Shown here: positions 11,291 to 22,075 of the stretch, in pieces
Layout of the letters: every line of letters begins with the position of its first letter
Position numbering within the stretch: the stretch's first letter is position 1
Source: Bedellia somnulentella
Taxonomy: Eukaryota > Arthropoda > Insecta > Lepidoptera > Bedelliidae
Length of the DNA stretch: 64,000 bases
Direction: 5' to 3'
Assembly: GCA_963576735.1 (NCBI GenBank)
Contig: OY755175.1
Location: 15,330,401 to 15,394,400 of the forward strand
Made by a program: the position numbers and the translations under genes
Notes under the pieces: generated by a model
The model's database searches: none
The model's input: only the letters and a program-made list of their open reading frames with translations
What the model was told of the DNA's origin: nothing

Positions 11291-12925
11291 TTTGATTACA
11301 TCAACAATTTGACACGTACATAGAGCTGAACGCGTTTCCTTTGGGTTTGAATTGTGTTTCTTTGGATGCGTCTTAGTTAATGTTGTGTACTTATTGTTGT
11401 TTTACATTGCAAAAGTAGATGAGGTTGTTTCACAGACTTGAAACTTGAAAAGTAAAGTCGGGAAAATTTCATGCACGACGTTTTTGCTTTTTAAGCCAGT
11501 GCCGTCATCTATACATGATTATGAAGTTACGAGATCTGGTTTTATGCATATTTTACTCATAATTAAGTTTATTATTCCTATTACTAATTCTGCTATATTG
11601 AAATACCCTCGCGCATTATATTCAAGAGCGATGTCGACATATATCATCTAATTTTTCAATTTTGATTACGTCAACAATTGACACGTACATAGAGCTGAAC
11701 GCGTTTCCTTTGGGTTTGAATAGTGTTTCTTTGGATGCGTCATAGTTAATGTTTTGTTCTTATTGTTGTTCTACATTACAAAAGTGATTTAGGTTGTTTT
11801 ACAGACTTGAAACTTGAAAAGTAAAGTCGGGAATATTAAATGTACGATGTTTTTGCTTTTTAAGCCAGTGCCGTCATCTATACATGATTTTGAAGTTACG
11901 AGTTCTTGTTTTATGCATATTTAATTAAAAAAATTGCTTATTATTCCTATAACTAATTTTATTATATTGAAATACCCTCGCGAAATATATTCAATAGCGA
12001 TGCCATCTCATTTTTCAATTTTGATTACATTGTCAATTGACGCGTACACAGCTCTGAACGCGTTTTCTTTTCGTTTGAATTGTGTTCCGTTGGATGCGTC
12101 TAAAAGTTACGTACTTTTTGTTACTCTATATTGCGAAAACGGTGCGCTGTTTGAAGACTATACTTGGAGTCACTTGGGAAGATAAAATGAGTAACGAGGT
12201 GGTACTGTCCAAAACAGTAGTTAGTAGCAGTAGTAGTTGCAGTATAACTGCCATGTTAAAGCAGAGAAGATTTCGTTGGCTGGGTCACGTACATCGCACG
12301 GACCCCGAGAGACTACCACGTCAAGTAATGATGGGGCCAGATAGCGGACGTAAAGAGACCTGTTGGGCGCCCTACCCTAAGATTCAAAGACTCCTGTACG
12401 CTTCTCGCTAGATATGAGAAGTTTCGGAATATAAACGCGCGAACGCGAACGCGCGCGAATACAAATGGGAGAAACGCGCTGAAATGAGATCCGAATGGCG
12501 CCATGACATCAAAGTCGGAACTGCCAAACATGATGAAGACTGGCTGGAGAATCTAAAGCAAAAAAGACTTCGTCGTGATCTCCCACCTCCTGCAGACTCT
12601 CGTTTCGTGTGCGACAGAAATGTGACAGTGTGGCAAGAAATGCCGCGCAGCCATAGGGCTCTACAGCCACCAACGGCGGTGCGGCAAACCGTAACCCATG
12701 AGCGCTGCAACAAACATCTGCAACAGATGAGTCCTTGTGTATATAAATTGCGGGTGAGATATGGTCTTTAAAATATAAAGTGAAGTCAGAAAAATAGCAC
12801 GTTAACCACTGTCACAATTACCTTCTGATTTATTAATTTACTACTATTTTAGCCAGTGCTTTCAACTATTTATGTTTTTTAATACAATTGCATCGGGTAC
12901 ATAAATATTACTCGGGCTAATAATC
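11291..12925. repeat. Tandem repeat of about 365 bp, three units, third split by a LINE fragment
   Basis: Units start at TTTGATTACA (11291), TTTGATTACG (11661) and TTTGATTACAT (12020). Shared blocks include GAGCTGAACGCGTTTCCTTT, GACTTGAAACTTGAAAAGTA and TTTTTAAGCCAGTGCCGTCA. Unit 3 breaks near 12150 and resumes near 12765 with AAGTGAAGTCAG and TTTTAGCCAGTGCTTTCA. Units 1 and 2 are closer to each other than to unit 3. Short open frames inside are not genes. Confidence 0.8.
12150..12765 (+). mobile_element. LINE C-terminal fragment inserted in tandem-repeat unit 3
   Basis: The translation contains ILGVTWEDKM and MLKQRRFRWLGHVHR, the region after the RT domain in RTE-like LINEs. A second frame (12484-12771) includes EWRHDIKVG and PADSRFVCDRNV, resembling the tail of such ORFs, where a zinc-finger-like cysteine motif is usual but degraded here. 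A stop near 12411 separates the pieces. It is a different lineage from the 248-1570 copy and richer in G+C than its surroundings. Confidence 0.7.
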
Positions 12926-12929
12926 CCAA

Positions 12930-13035
12930 GGGGGGCCAGAGTTTCGGAATCACAGATTTTCAGTCCTTTTCAGAAGTTGAGTAGGAAAAAGGATTACAAA
13001 ATAAACAGATGTTGTTGATGGATCACTAGCCACAT
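12930..13035 (-). repeat. SINE family B fragment
   Basis: GGGGCCAGAGTTTCGGAATC, AGAAGTTGAGTAGGAAAAAG and GCCACATCGC match the reverse of family B, with many mismatches. Confidence 0.55.
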
Positions 13036-13317
13036 CGCACAAACATCACTTAAAAAGTTGCATTTTTAACTCAAACTATATTGTATTGAAACAAAATCGC
13101 GTGTAAATGTCAAGGCACTTAAATAGTTAAATAACTTTCAATGGTTCATCACTATAAATTTATTTTTAAAGAATTAGTGTTTAGTTATTTATATATTTTA
13201 TGTTTATAAATAATAGGGTTTGCATTAAGCTAATTTAGACAATTTAGTTTATTTATATTATTTGTGTTGTTGTAAAACTGTTGGTATTCAAATAATAACA
13301 ATAACGAGAAGGCAATA

Positions 13318-13790
13318 AACATCTCAATGTTTCGCCTGTATCTGCGAATGGGTGGCAGAGATACCAATACTTTTAAGCATCATGAGATATTTTTTTCCAC
13401 CGTTGTACAGAATATCCACTATTTGCGTAGACGGAACGTTCACTTGGATGGGAGGTTTCCCTCTGCTTAGTACAGTCGCCATCAGATATATCGGAGCGGC
13501 TGAGGTACTCATATATTTCTGAGCAGCAATAAATTTCAATAAGTTCTTTACGGTAAATAACGTCAGGATTTCCTCGGCCGCTCCAATATATCTGATGGCG
13601 ACTGTACAACTGTACTGTCACATGACATGTCTAAGCTATGAGCTTCTCACAATGTTTTCCCTCAAATATGAAAAAAATTATAGTAGGACAAACAAACAAT
13701 TCACTTGAAAGGAGATACATTGGTCTATGCTCGACTTAGAATTTGAACCCAAGCCCGCATCATAAGCTTACGTTCTGAGCCCACAATGGT
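13318..13790 (-). mobile_element. Old SINE family A copy carrying a MITE
   Basis: The 3' end (CGCCTGTATCTGCGAATGGG) is at low coordinates, and the head (GAATTTGAACCCAAGCCC, reverse of a B box) is near 13750. The middle is recognisable in CTGTCACATGACATG and CACAATGTTTTCCCTCA. It is interrupted by the MITE at 13471-13606. Confidence 0.65.
13471..13606. mobile_element. MITE with about 30-bp inverted termini (TACAGTCGCCATCAG)
   Basis: TACAGTCGCCATCAGATATA at the left is mirrored by TATATCTGATGGCGACTGTA at the right. The flanking TA dinucleotides suggest a Tc1/mariner-type target. I recognise the terminus as a common lepidopteran repeat. The overlapping short open frames are not genes. Confidence 0.8.
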
Positions 13791-13904
13791 TAAAACTAAT
13801 GCAAAGGCTTTAAAACATTTAAATTGAAAGGAGCATATTGATTCTGTTTGTAAACGTATTGATAGATTCGTCTATGTCCTCTTCGTATATTTAATACTAT
13901 TTCT

Positions 13905-14895
13905 GAATTTCTGAATAAGCAGCAACTGTCGCTTATCATGGTTATGTCCCTTCCATACTTCGATATGGCATAATTATTTGGGGCAACTTCGTAGATTTTT
14001 ACCGAGCGTTTAGACCTCAAAAGAAATGCATTAGAGCATTTTGTGGGGCTGGTTACTTAGATTCCTGTGTTCCCCTTTTCAAGGAAAAGAAAATTCTTCC
14101 ACTTCCATGTGTATATATGTGTATGTACTCGAAATATGTTTGTTTGTTCACAAAAACTAAAGTCTTTTTGAATTGACTCCACCTTCTATTCGACCAACAA
14201 GGAGCTGCGTCAAACAAAATTTTGTTGCAGTTCCATCCTACAGCAAATTAGTTTTGTATAGGAAAAACTCATATTTCATGGCAATTTCTGTGTTCAATTA
14301 ATTAAACGTTGAAACGAGGGAGAAGACTTTGTCTAAATTTAAAAGAGATCTATTTAGCTACCTAATAAGCCACTGTTTTTATTCAGTAAACGATTTTGTA
14401 GATAAATGTGATTTATGATGATCAATAACTTTCTTTGAGCTGATTAGTGGAATAGCTTTTTGAGCATTGTTTAAACTTATTTTATTTTCATGCATGACTA
14501 ATTAACCAAATCATAATTGTACTAAATAATTGAAAAAAAAAGAGTCTTACTTAAGTAATGTGTAATCCAATTGTAATTATTATTATTTTTTATTTGTTCT
14601 ATTAATTTGATTTTGTGAATAATTAAATTTAGTGTTACTATCATTTTAATCTATAGTCCAATTAGTATTTTTACAGTTATATCATTAGAAAACAAACAAA
14701 TTTTGATTTGTAATTCACAAATTTAAGTAATAATGTAATTTATATAAACACATCTAAACTTCAGACGCCTTCCAAGGCAAAATATAGAAATGGACAGAAA
14801 TTATCTTGTAAACATCTTTTATGTAGGTACCTATATTTCCTGAAGAAATAAATCATTTCATTTCATTAAATCATTTCATTTCATTTCATTTTATT
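13905..14895 (+). mobile_element. Decayed Jockey/CR1-group LINE, C-terminal end and 3' tail
   Basis: Broken frames give LRYGIIIWGNF, then QKKCIRAFCGAGYLDSC, then KKILPLP, and further on NSYFMAISVFNQLN and HCFYSVNDF. These are in the order seen after the RT domain of Jockey/CR1-group LINEs. At least one frameshift is present. The copy ends CTGAAGAAATAAATCATTTC with an (ATTTC)n tail at about 14850-14895. Confidence 0.75.
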
Positions 14896-15190
14896 TCAAC
14901 GTCTTCTTCAACAAACAACACAAAATATTTTCTTATTCAATGTTGACAGTGTATCCGTTCACAAGTTGTTTTGCCACGCATGTCTATTTATAATTAACTT
15001 CTGAGCAATGTTATAAAATTTGATGCAATTCTATAAAGAGATGAAACACTTATTTAAAATCTGGAGCAAATTTCAAAAGATGAGCCGAAATAAGACGGTT
15101 GAATAAAGCAACTGAGACTAACTTTTCAACACATTTTGAAATGAATTACTGAAACGGAGATTTAAGTTTTTGTTTATAATACCGAAATTA

Positions 15191-15287
15191 CATGTATACA
15201 TACATACATACATATTCTCACACCGTTAGTTCCCATCGGGGTAGACAGAGACTATCGATCGCCACTTTGTACGATCCTGGCAAACCT
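15191..15287 (-). mobile_element. RTE LINE 3'-end fragment
   Basis: (CATA)n then CACACCGTTAGTTCCCATCG, GGGGTAGACAGAGACTATCG and GTACGATCCTGGCAAACC: the reverse complement of the RTE 3' end. Only the last 90 bp or so is present. Confidence 0.8.
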
Positions 15288-15563
15288 AAACCTAACCTAA
15301 CCAAACCTACATGTATACTTAATCAATAAATAGTATCAATAAGTCTAATTTGGCGGAAACGTATCGATTAATTTCAGTTTATGTTCTTACTAATCTTACA
15401 ATCTAACAATTGACTCACGAACGTTGGTGTTTTGGTGGGTATAATGCCTCTTTCCAATGTAAGTAGGCATTGCTCAACTTCTGAGTCGGACGTACACCAA
15501 TCTTTCTTAAAGTCATTATGTGTTGTTTCTTTATCAAGGTGGTTAAGACATACAAAAATATAT

Positions 15564-15815
15564 ATAAACATACATACATATACTCCGGCTATAATTCCCT
15601 AGAAGGGGTAGCCAGAGCCAAGGAATTATAAATTCCTCAGCCACCTTTGGAAGTTGAGTGGGGAAAAGGCGGTAAAATAAAGGTTTTTGGTGATGGGTCT
15701 CCAACCGCATCGCCCAAAAATCCAATAAATAGCCCCAATACCCTTAGTCGCCTTTTACGACACCCGTGGGTAGAAAGGGGTAGCGACATTCTAAGCTGGC
15801 ACTACACGGCAATAT
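15564..15815 (-). mobile_element. SINE family B copy, near full length
   Basis: Runs from (CATA)n TACTCCGGCTATAATTCCC to CTAAGCTGGCACTACACGGC. The direct repeat ATACAAAAATATAT (15550-15563 and 15816-15829) is a 14-bp target duplication. Two apparent open frames across it are artefacts. Confidence 0.85.
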
Positions 15816-15987
15816 ATACAAAAATATATTTGTAATGATGCAATCATCGATAAATTAAACTAATGGTGTTGTTTTGATTGACTTCGAACTCAATACATCT
15901 TACATACTGAAATATCTATTGGCGTGAGTAATCTAGTATTATCCTATTACTTTGGTTGACATTGGTTGTGAGACAATGACACTTAAA

Positions 15988-16268
15988 TAAAGAATACTCT
16001 AAATCTTTTTGTTCATGAAAACCTCATGTGGGGATTATTACTAATTAATAAAGAATAAATAAAGGAAAGAAAAATTTTGACACAGGCGGGATTCGAACCC
16101 GCGACCGCGACACGGTAGCTCAATTAGCAAGAGCGACGGGGGCGTATACCCGAGGTCGCGGGTTCGAATCCCGCCTGTGTCGAAATTTTTCTTTCCTTTA
16201 TTTAATCCTTATTAATTAATAAAGAATAATCCCCACATGAGGTTTTCATGAACAAAAAGATTTAAAAT
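15988..16268. mobile_element. SINE family C, foldback (double-ended) copy
   Basis: From 16001 to 16263 the sequence is a near-perfect inverted repeat with arms of about 105 bp. Each arm runs leader (AAATCTTTTTGTTCATGAAA, CCTCATGTGGGGATTATT), then reversed tail (AATAAATAAAGGAAAGAAAA), then the 3' half of a tRNA-like sequence. The complete tRNA-like core sits once, at 16109-16182. The direct repeat AATGACACTTAAA (15975-15987 and 16269-16281) is a 13-bp target duplication, so the palindrome moved or formed as one insertion. Confidence 0.8.
16109..16182 (+). other. tRNA-like core of SINE family C (not a functional tRNA)
   Basis: Acceptor stem GACACGG pairs with CCTGTGTC-type 3' end. D arm is GCTC...GAGC, T arm GCGGGTTCGAATCCCGC. 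The anticodon arm CGGG/CCCG encloses an 8-base loop (GGCGTATA) without the expected U33, so no valid anticodon can be read. Internal A- and B-box promoters appear intact. Confidence 0.7.
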
Positions 16269-16568
16269 AATGACACTTAAACTTAATGAGCTGTATCTAA
16301 TTCGTAAGGATAATAAGATTAGCCAATAAAAATAGTAAGGTTTCTTAGTATTCAAATATTTACACTTACTTAAATGACCTGCTGGCTCACATTAACTGAA
16401 ATTCTAGGAAAATACTACATTCTGACTATTTTGGATCAGTTTCAATCTTAATTTAGTTACTTTTCGATTAGGTGATATAGATCCAAACTCTTAAAATCCC
16501 CATTCTCATGGCTGGTGTCCATTACTATAGGTATAGGCTGATTTGAACAGTAAGTGTTATTCTAACAC

Positions 16569-16569
<1 letters not shown>

Positions 16570-16599
<30 letters not shown>

Positions 16600-16603
16600 A
16601 TTA
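16570..16603. repeat. (TTTA)n microsatellite
   Basis: About eight ATTT/TTTA repeats in AT-rich sequence. It may be a LINE tail. Confidence 0.8.
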
Positions 16604-17985
16604 AGGAGAAAAAACAGAAATAGCAAAAAGAATATAGAATAACAACATATAGAACATAAGTAAATAAATTTTGGTATCTCCTCAACTTTTCTCACAGATA
16701 GATAACAAAAACAATCAATACAAAAAAGTTATCATTACAGAAAAACAGAAATAAAATATGAAAAAGGATAACAACCACAACGAACCTAAATAGACAGAAG
16801 TAAATACAACATAATGATATGATCGGATTCTCAGCAATGATAATCAACAATGACCAATTTTCAAAATAAAAAATATATAGTTTTAGTATGTACGTTTAGT
16901 TTAAGATTTGTTTCATGAATAAAAAACAATGTAAGCAATTTCAACAGATTCACAAAACACAGCAAATTTTTTTCAGATTTTCTACAATAAAACAGCAATG
17001 TTTCGTTAAAAAAGATTGATGATAGCATTTAGCCATTTTCCCGTCAATGTTGGTTCCCAGTTTCATCCCGAATAGCGCTATTGTTGGAAGAGAAATGAGG
17101 GAAGGTGATTGCGGGATATATTTTAACTCGATTCCGCTGATTCATTGTGGCGATCTACTACAGCTCATAAATATAGCTTGCGGATAGTGATTGAATAGCG
17201 AAGTACAAATGATCATGGAAAAATAATCACCTGACGAACAAAAGTTTGACTTACAAACTAGCAATTGTTATGTTTCAATGAAACATTCTTATGTATTTTG
17301 TGTGAAGTATAAAGTTTAATTCGTTTTGACGCCAGCATACTTGTTTTGTTAAATTACGTGTTATTCTCAAGACTAACACATTCCTATATTCGAATTGATG
17401 TTATTTTCGACCCAAATGTCATGAAAATGGATTTGTATTTTATTTACAATAAAAATAAAAAGATACTTTACGGTTAATTGCATTATAAATTTTAATTTTG
17501 TACGGTAACAAGGGTTGTACCACCACCAATGAAGGCTTGGTCCTTGTTGAGAAATTACATATGTTTACTGCACATGACGTGTAATAGTGATTATTGTCGC
17601 TCCTGTTGATACAATGGCTAAGCCGATTTCAAAACCATATGTGCCTTGTCTGAGTAGAGACGTGGCACGATGTGAGGTTTCTGAGAATATTAGAAGGATC
17701 TCATACTTATTTATTTATCATCATCATCATAATATGTGATGAGGATAATATGATGATCTCATATTATGTGAGTTATGTCGGTCGAAGCAATTTTTTGCTT
17801 CGTAATCTTGTAATATATGTATAATCCATATTATGACTTAATAGCACTTGACATAAATCCATATCAGATTATCAAAATAAAACACTGCATATTATTACAG
17901 AAATTTCGCATTATTTCATGTCATGTGTGTAAAAGAGACAAATGCTTTTATTATTATTAAATGTTACGTATTTAACACTATTGAA
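16604..17985. other. AT-rich stretch, no gene recognised
   Basis: No conserved frame. A small symmetric patch near 17716-17765 (CATCATCATCATAATATGTG then ATGATGATCTCATATTATG) is too short to name. Confidence 0.4.
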
Positions 17986-18108
17986 GCAACCGTGAATGCT
18001 CAGTGGGTAGAACACCGCTTATCATGCAGACGAATGTTTAGAAGTATTAGTATCTTTGTCAACCCCTTTGGGGATATACGGCGTGAACCATTTACTCTTG
18101 AGCCTTTC
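17986..18108 (+). mobile_element. SINE family A, internally deleted
   Basis: Head GTGAATGCTCAGTGGGTAGA with CTTATCATGCAGACG joins directly to the 3' end (AGAAGTATTAGTATC, CCCCTTTGGGGATATACGGC). The middle 200 bp or so is missing. Confidence 0.75.
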
Positions 18109-18651
18109 TGAAAATATTATGACTTGGTAGCAACTGACATAAATCCAATTCGGATTAACTGATATAAATTACTTATTTTTACAACAGAAATGTTACGTAA
18201 TTAAAACTAAACACAGAAATAAGCCACCCATGTAAATTGCTTTGGTACTTTTGTAAATGTAAGAGTAAGCGAGCTAGTTCCGTGCCTAGCTGGATCCACG
18301 TCTAACTAACCGCAAATCCTTGTCGGTAATGCGGTTGGTTGCTGGATGCAGAATGACCTGTATTTAACGTACAGAAAATGTGCTCTACAATAGCTTTAAT
18401 TACTTTTTATAAAAACTAGTAAAGTTTGTTTTATAATTGATATATACTCATAGTTAAATTCCTCAAAATAGAGAGGCAAAGCTGCAGAATCAATGATGCC
18501 CTAGGCACATTTGGAAGTTAAGAAATTTCTAGATTGCCGTTTAAATTCTCATAAAAGATTTCCGTGCCCTTAATCACTTTAATATATGGAAAAAGATGTT
18601 ACCAAATAATTATTCCATGTAAATAGTGAAAAAAGAAGTATATTTAACAAT

Positions 18652-18817
18652 AATAAATAAAGAATAAATAAAGGAAAGAAAAATTTCGACACAGGCGGGA
18701 ATCGAACCCGCGACCTCGGGTAAACGCCCCCGTCGCTCTGCCAATTGAGCTACCGTGTCACCGTGTTTATTAGTAATTATCCCCACATGAGGTTTTCATT
18801 AACAAAAAGATTTAAAT
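18652..18817 (-). mobile_element. SINE family C, simple single-core copy
   Basis: On the minus strand: leader (AAATCTTTTTGTTAATGAAA, CCCCACATGAGG reversed), one 73-nt tRNA-like core (18687-18759), then tail TTTTTCTTTCCTTTATTTAT. Flanked by TATATTTAACAAT at 18639-18651 and 18818-18830, a 13-bp target duplication. This looks like the parental layout: leader, core, tail. Confidence 0.85.
18687..18759 (-). other. tRNA-like core in the simple family C copy
   Basis: 73 nt with a 7-bp acceptor stem (one G-T pair), D arm GCTC/GAGC, and T arm GCGGG-TTCGATT-CCCGC. The anticodon stem CGGG/CCCG has the 8-base loop GGCGTTTA, so it is unlikely to decode. Confidence 0.7.
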
Positions 18818-18830
18818 TATATTTAACAAT

Positions 18831-19264
18831 GTTCCTTTAAATGGACAAAAATTATTCGATACTTTATTATCGCAGTATTTCAGAAAATCACATCATAAAA
18901 GAAAATATTATTCATATATTGTCATGGCCTAGTTCTTGTAGACTGCTGGACCTTTTACAAAAGGTGATTATGCTGAGTAACGCTAGCAATCCACTATTCA
19001 GCGATATCATTCATCTTTAAACAAGTGTAGCGCTCTCCATGACTTATCGTACAAATGGACTTCGAAAGCAAATCATGCTTGGTCGGCATATATTGTGTTG
19101 CCTTCGATATTATTTTCATATAAGAAAACATATAACCATAGAGAACTAAGCTAAATAGAGAAGAAACGAAGCATGTCAATATCCGTAAGTGATTCTGTGT
19201 ATTTCCACTGACTTAAGCGAAGCAAATGTATGATCAATAAGAGTCAGAACATTGAATTAACCAA
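18831..19264. other. No feature recognised
   Basis: The minus-strand open frame at 18994-19179 shows no domain and is probably chance. Confidence 0.4.
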
Positions 19265-19430
19265 CCCCCCCTCCTGATTACGTATCTTTTGTGACTGACG
19301 ATTATGTCGCAAGTTGCACGATTGTCGCTGTCAATGTCATAAATTTGTATATGATTTGACAGTTTTGACAGCGGTAATATTGCAACTTGCGACACAATCG
19401 CGGTCGCTAAAGATACTTAATCAGCCCCCA
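19265..19430. mobile_element. MITE with CTGATTACGTATCTTT termini, copy 1
   Basis: CTGATTACGTATCTTTTGTG and GTCGCAAGTTGCACGATTGT on the left mirror TGCAACTTGCGACACAATCG and AAAGATACTTAATCAG on the right. A run of C borders each side. Same family as 56897-57065. Confidence 0.75.
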
Positions 19431-20380
19431 GGGTGTCGGGACAATTTATTTTGACAATTAAATTTTAGTGGAATATGAGCGGAATTTACTCAGCGACTTT
19501 AGTGAACTTTGTTTCTGCTCCATTTACTTTTAAGTCCTCCATGTATACAACACTATCGAAGAATAGATTTATATAGAATATGATATATGGTACTATGGTC
19601 AGTTCTTTATCAAAGGGCTTATATTCTTTATTTATTTTAAATACTTTGATCTAATAAATAACTTTGATACTACTTGGATCTAGTAAACATATCAACGTTG
19701 GGTGTTGGTTTGTTAAAACATATACCTAATAACCTCACTTGAGTATATTGGTATCACTTTTGCAATACATACCGTACATTTGGTGTCAGATATCCTTTTA
19801 TTAGTCTCCACTCCACTAGAGTTAGAGTCGAAATTCTTATAGATGGATAAAAATAAAGCTTAAGCGATATATAAGTACGTTTCCGAAATTAAATAAAGTA
19901 GAGTTTAGTGAAAATAATCCTTAAGTACTTTATATAATTGCATCTAACAAAGTACCACGATCAAAACATTTCTTCGTCATAATGTCTTACTTTGAAGTTG
20001 AAGCTGCTGACACGAAAAAATGTCACATTCTGCAAAGGAAATTCCCATTGAAATTGTTTTTATAACCAAAATCACCTGTTACCAATAAGGTTTACTGTTC
20101 TTTTTCCATATCAAAAACATAATCTTACAAAATACATTCTGCACAACTAACAAAATACACAAAGCTTTATAGAGCAAGAGATAAGCCGAAAATTGCTAAA
20201 ATAAAACAACATTACACTGCACGTTCGAATTTTAGCGGCCGCCGACGCCGACGTTCTGAAAAAAATATTTTAGAATATTCCGTTTTTGTATTTACATGAG
20301 AAATGTTTTTTTTTTAACTACTCCAATATAACGTATCTAACTAGATATCAAATATAAATATCATAAATATATATAACTAT
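19431..20380. other. No gene or element recognised
   Basis: AT-rich. A short GC patch at 20235-20258 (TTTTAGCGGCCGCCGACGCC) has no context. Confidence 0.35.
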
Positions 20381-20490
20381 TCTCACGGCTATAACGCCAT
20401 AAAAGGGTAGGCTGATCTTCGAAAACAACAGCATTGCACTAATTCTGGAAGCTTTGAGGTTAAAAGATGGTGATTTGAAGGAACTATTGT
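20381..20490 (-). repeat. SINE family B 3' fragment
   Basis: TCTCACGGCTATAACGCC and AAAGGGTAGGC, then TTCTGGAAGCTTTGAGG, match the reversed 3' end with erosion. Confidence 0.5.
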
Positions 20491-20934
20491 AATGAGTTTC
20501 CTACCTAACTGCCATTATATTATTGGAAAAATCACAGATCACTTAGTTATTATATTACATACGACAACCATAGAAAAAGTGTGAGTAGACTTACTGTATA
20601 AGCATAGATGGCTAAACATTGTTGAGCCGTATAATGTTCCAATTGTATGCCGATCTAACTTTGAAATCATGTGGTTTCAGTTAAGTTACTGACAATATTT
20701 AAACTTAGGGAGCAACATTGTTACAAAAAAAGAGCTATAAACTGTAGGAGAAACTTTTTTCATATGCTAAGCAATTCGTTTCACGTTCAAAGTTATGATC
20801 CATACAAAATAATAATGGGGGTTAGGTTTGAACGTGTGCTGGCTCACAGTGTTCTTCAATCAGTATATACAAGTTAAAAAATAATACTGTTATTATGATA
20901 CATGCCCACTATATTTATTTCCCATAATTAATTT

Positions 20935-20992
20935 TAAAAGCAGTCGCAGTCGATAGTATCTGCCTACCCAATGGGAACTAATGGCGTGGTAT
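20935..20992 (+). repeat. RTE LINE 3'-end fragment
   Basis: AGTCGATAGTATCTGCCTAC then CCAATGGGAACTAATGGCGT: the last 60 bp of the RTE consensus. Confidence 0.7.
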
Positions 20993-21103
20993 ATGTTACG
21001 TTTTTCGATGGTTGCTGTAACGTCTCTTTGTGCTTGTAATTTAGAACAAGGATCTGTACCCGGATTGCTGACACACCTGTTTAAGGATTCTTAGTAGATT
21101 CAT

Positions 21104-21357
21104 TGCTGTGTAGTGTCGGCTTAGAATAGCACTACCCCATTTCTTCCGGTGGGTGTACGTAAGAGGCGACTAACGGTATTGGGGCTATTAAGGGATTTTT
21201 GGGCGATGCGGTTGGAGACCCATTACCAACAACCTTTATTTTTACCATCTTTTCCCCACTCTACTTTCCAAAAGTGGCCGAGGAACTTCTAGTTCCTCAG
21301 CTCTGGCTACCCCTTGTAGGGATTTACAGCCGTGATTATATGTGTGTATGTATGTAT
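21104..21357 (+). mobile_element. SINE family B copy, full length
   Basis: GCTGTGTAGTGTCGGCTTAG to GCCGTGATTATATGTGTG plus (TATG)n. Target duplication GTAGATTCAT (21094-21103 and 21358-21367). A good reference copy for the family. Confidence 0.85.
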
Positions 21358-21484
21358 GTAGATTCATAATTGTTAACAAACAACTTTATATTTTGAAACA
21401 GATGCTCTATAGAACTTAAATAAAGTTATACGAGTATAGCACATTCATAATTAAACAGCAAACAGTCCTTAACATTCGGCTTAT

Positions 21485-21541
21485 AATTTGAATGTTTTTG
21501 TTCATGAAAACCTTATTATGAAATTTTTCTTTCCTTTATTT
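21485..21541 (+). mobile_element. SINE family C, core-less short copy
   Basis: The leader (TTTTTGTTCATGAAAACC) joins directly to the tail (AAATTTTTCTTTCCTTTATT) with no tRNA-like core. It is still flanked by an 11-bp duplication, ATTCGGCTTAT (21474-21484 and 21542-21552). Confidence 0.75.
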
Positions 21542-21688
21542 ATTCGGCTTATTAATCGAACTCTGATTTTAAAATGCATTTTAGAGAGAAAACTGGAGAT
21601 GTGTAAACGAGATAGATATGGCAGTCACAACTACACACCCGCTTAAAATTTAGTCGACGTCCCCTGAATACAAAACTGTCTCAGAAGA

Positions 21689-21790
21689 TTAATAAATAAA
21701 ATAAATAAATAATAACTTTATTCATAAAAAAGGTACACAAATTGAGTTTCGTACTCCCTAATAAAAGGGCAAAGCTCTGTAAACTTAGGA
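21689..21790 (-). repeat. Probable LINE 3' end
   Basis: AATAAATAAATAATAACTTT then ATTCATAAAAAAGG is typical of the reversed 3' end of a LINE with an AAT-rich tail. Family not assigned. Confidence 0.4.
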
Positions 21791-21995
21791 TAAGTATTTT
21801 GCTCAACCCATAAAGTTGATTCACAAACATTTCAGCTTCTTAAAAAATATGTTTATAATCTAGAAGTAACATAAGATAGAGATTAACCAATAGCATAAGT
21901 TCCCTTAAAAAAAGAACTATAAGTTAATATTAATTGAAGAAACTTAAATTAAATACAAGTGGTTTGCAATTAATTGCATGCTTTTGCATCCTCGA

Positions 21996-22075
21996 ATGTG
22001 TGTGTACATAAGTATGTATGTGTGTGTGTGTGTGTGTGAATGGGGAGAAATGGGGTAGTGCTATTCTAACCAAAG
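21996..22075. repeat. (TG)n microsatellite and SINE family B 5' scrap
   Basis: TGTGTGTGTGTG tract at about 22016-22038, followed by GAAATGGGGTAGTGCTATTC, which is the reversed 5' end of family B. Confidence 0.65.

Noticed and set aside
12082..12411. Host gene with a C-terminal domain in the tandem repeat
   Set aside because: The RRFRWLGHVHR-type sequence is LINE-derived, and the frame starts in the tandem repeat and stops early.
15178..15330. CRISPR-like or telomeric repeats from CATA and CCTAA motifs
   Set aside because: The CATA repeats are LINE/SINE tails, and AACCTAACCTAACC is only two or three units long. No spacer array exists anywhere in the window.
16109..16182. A functional tRNA gene, also at 18687-18759
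   Set aside because: Acceptor, D and T arms fit, but the anticodon arm has an 8-base loop without U33, and both copies lie within mobile elements with target duplications.
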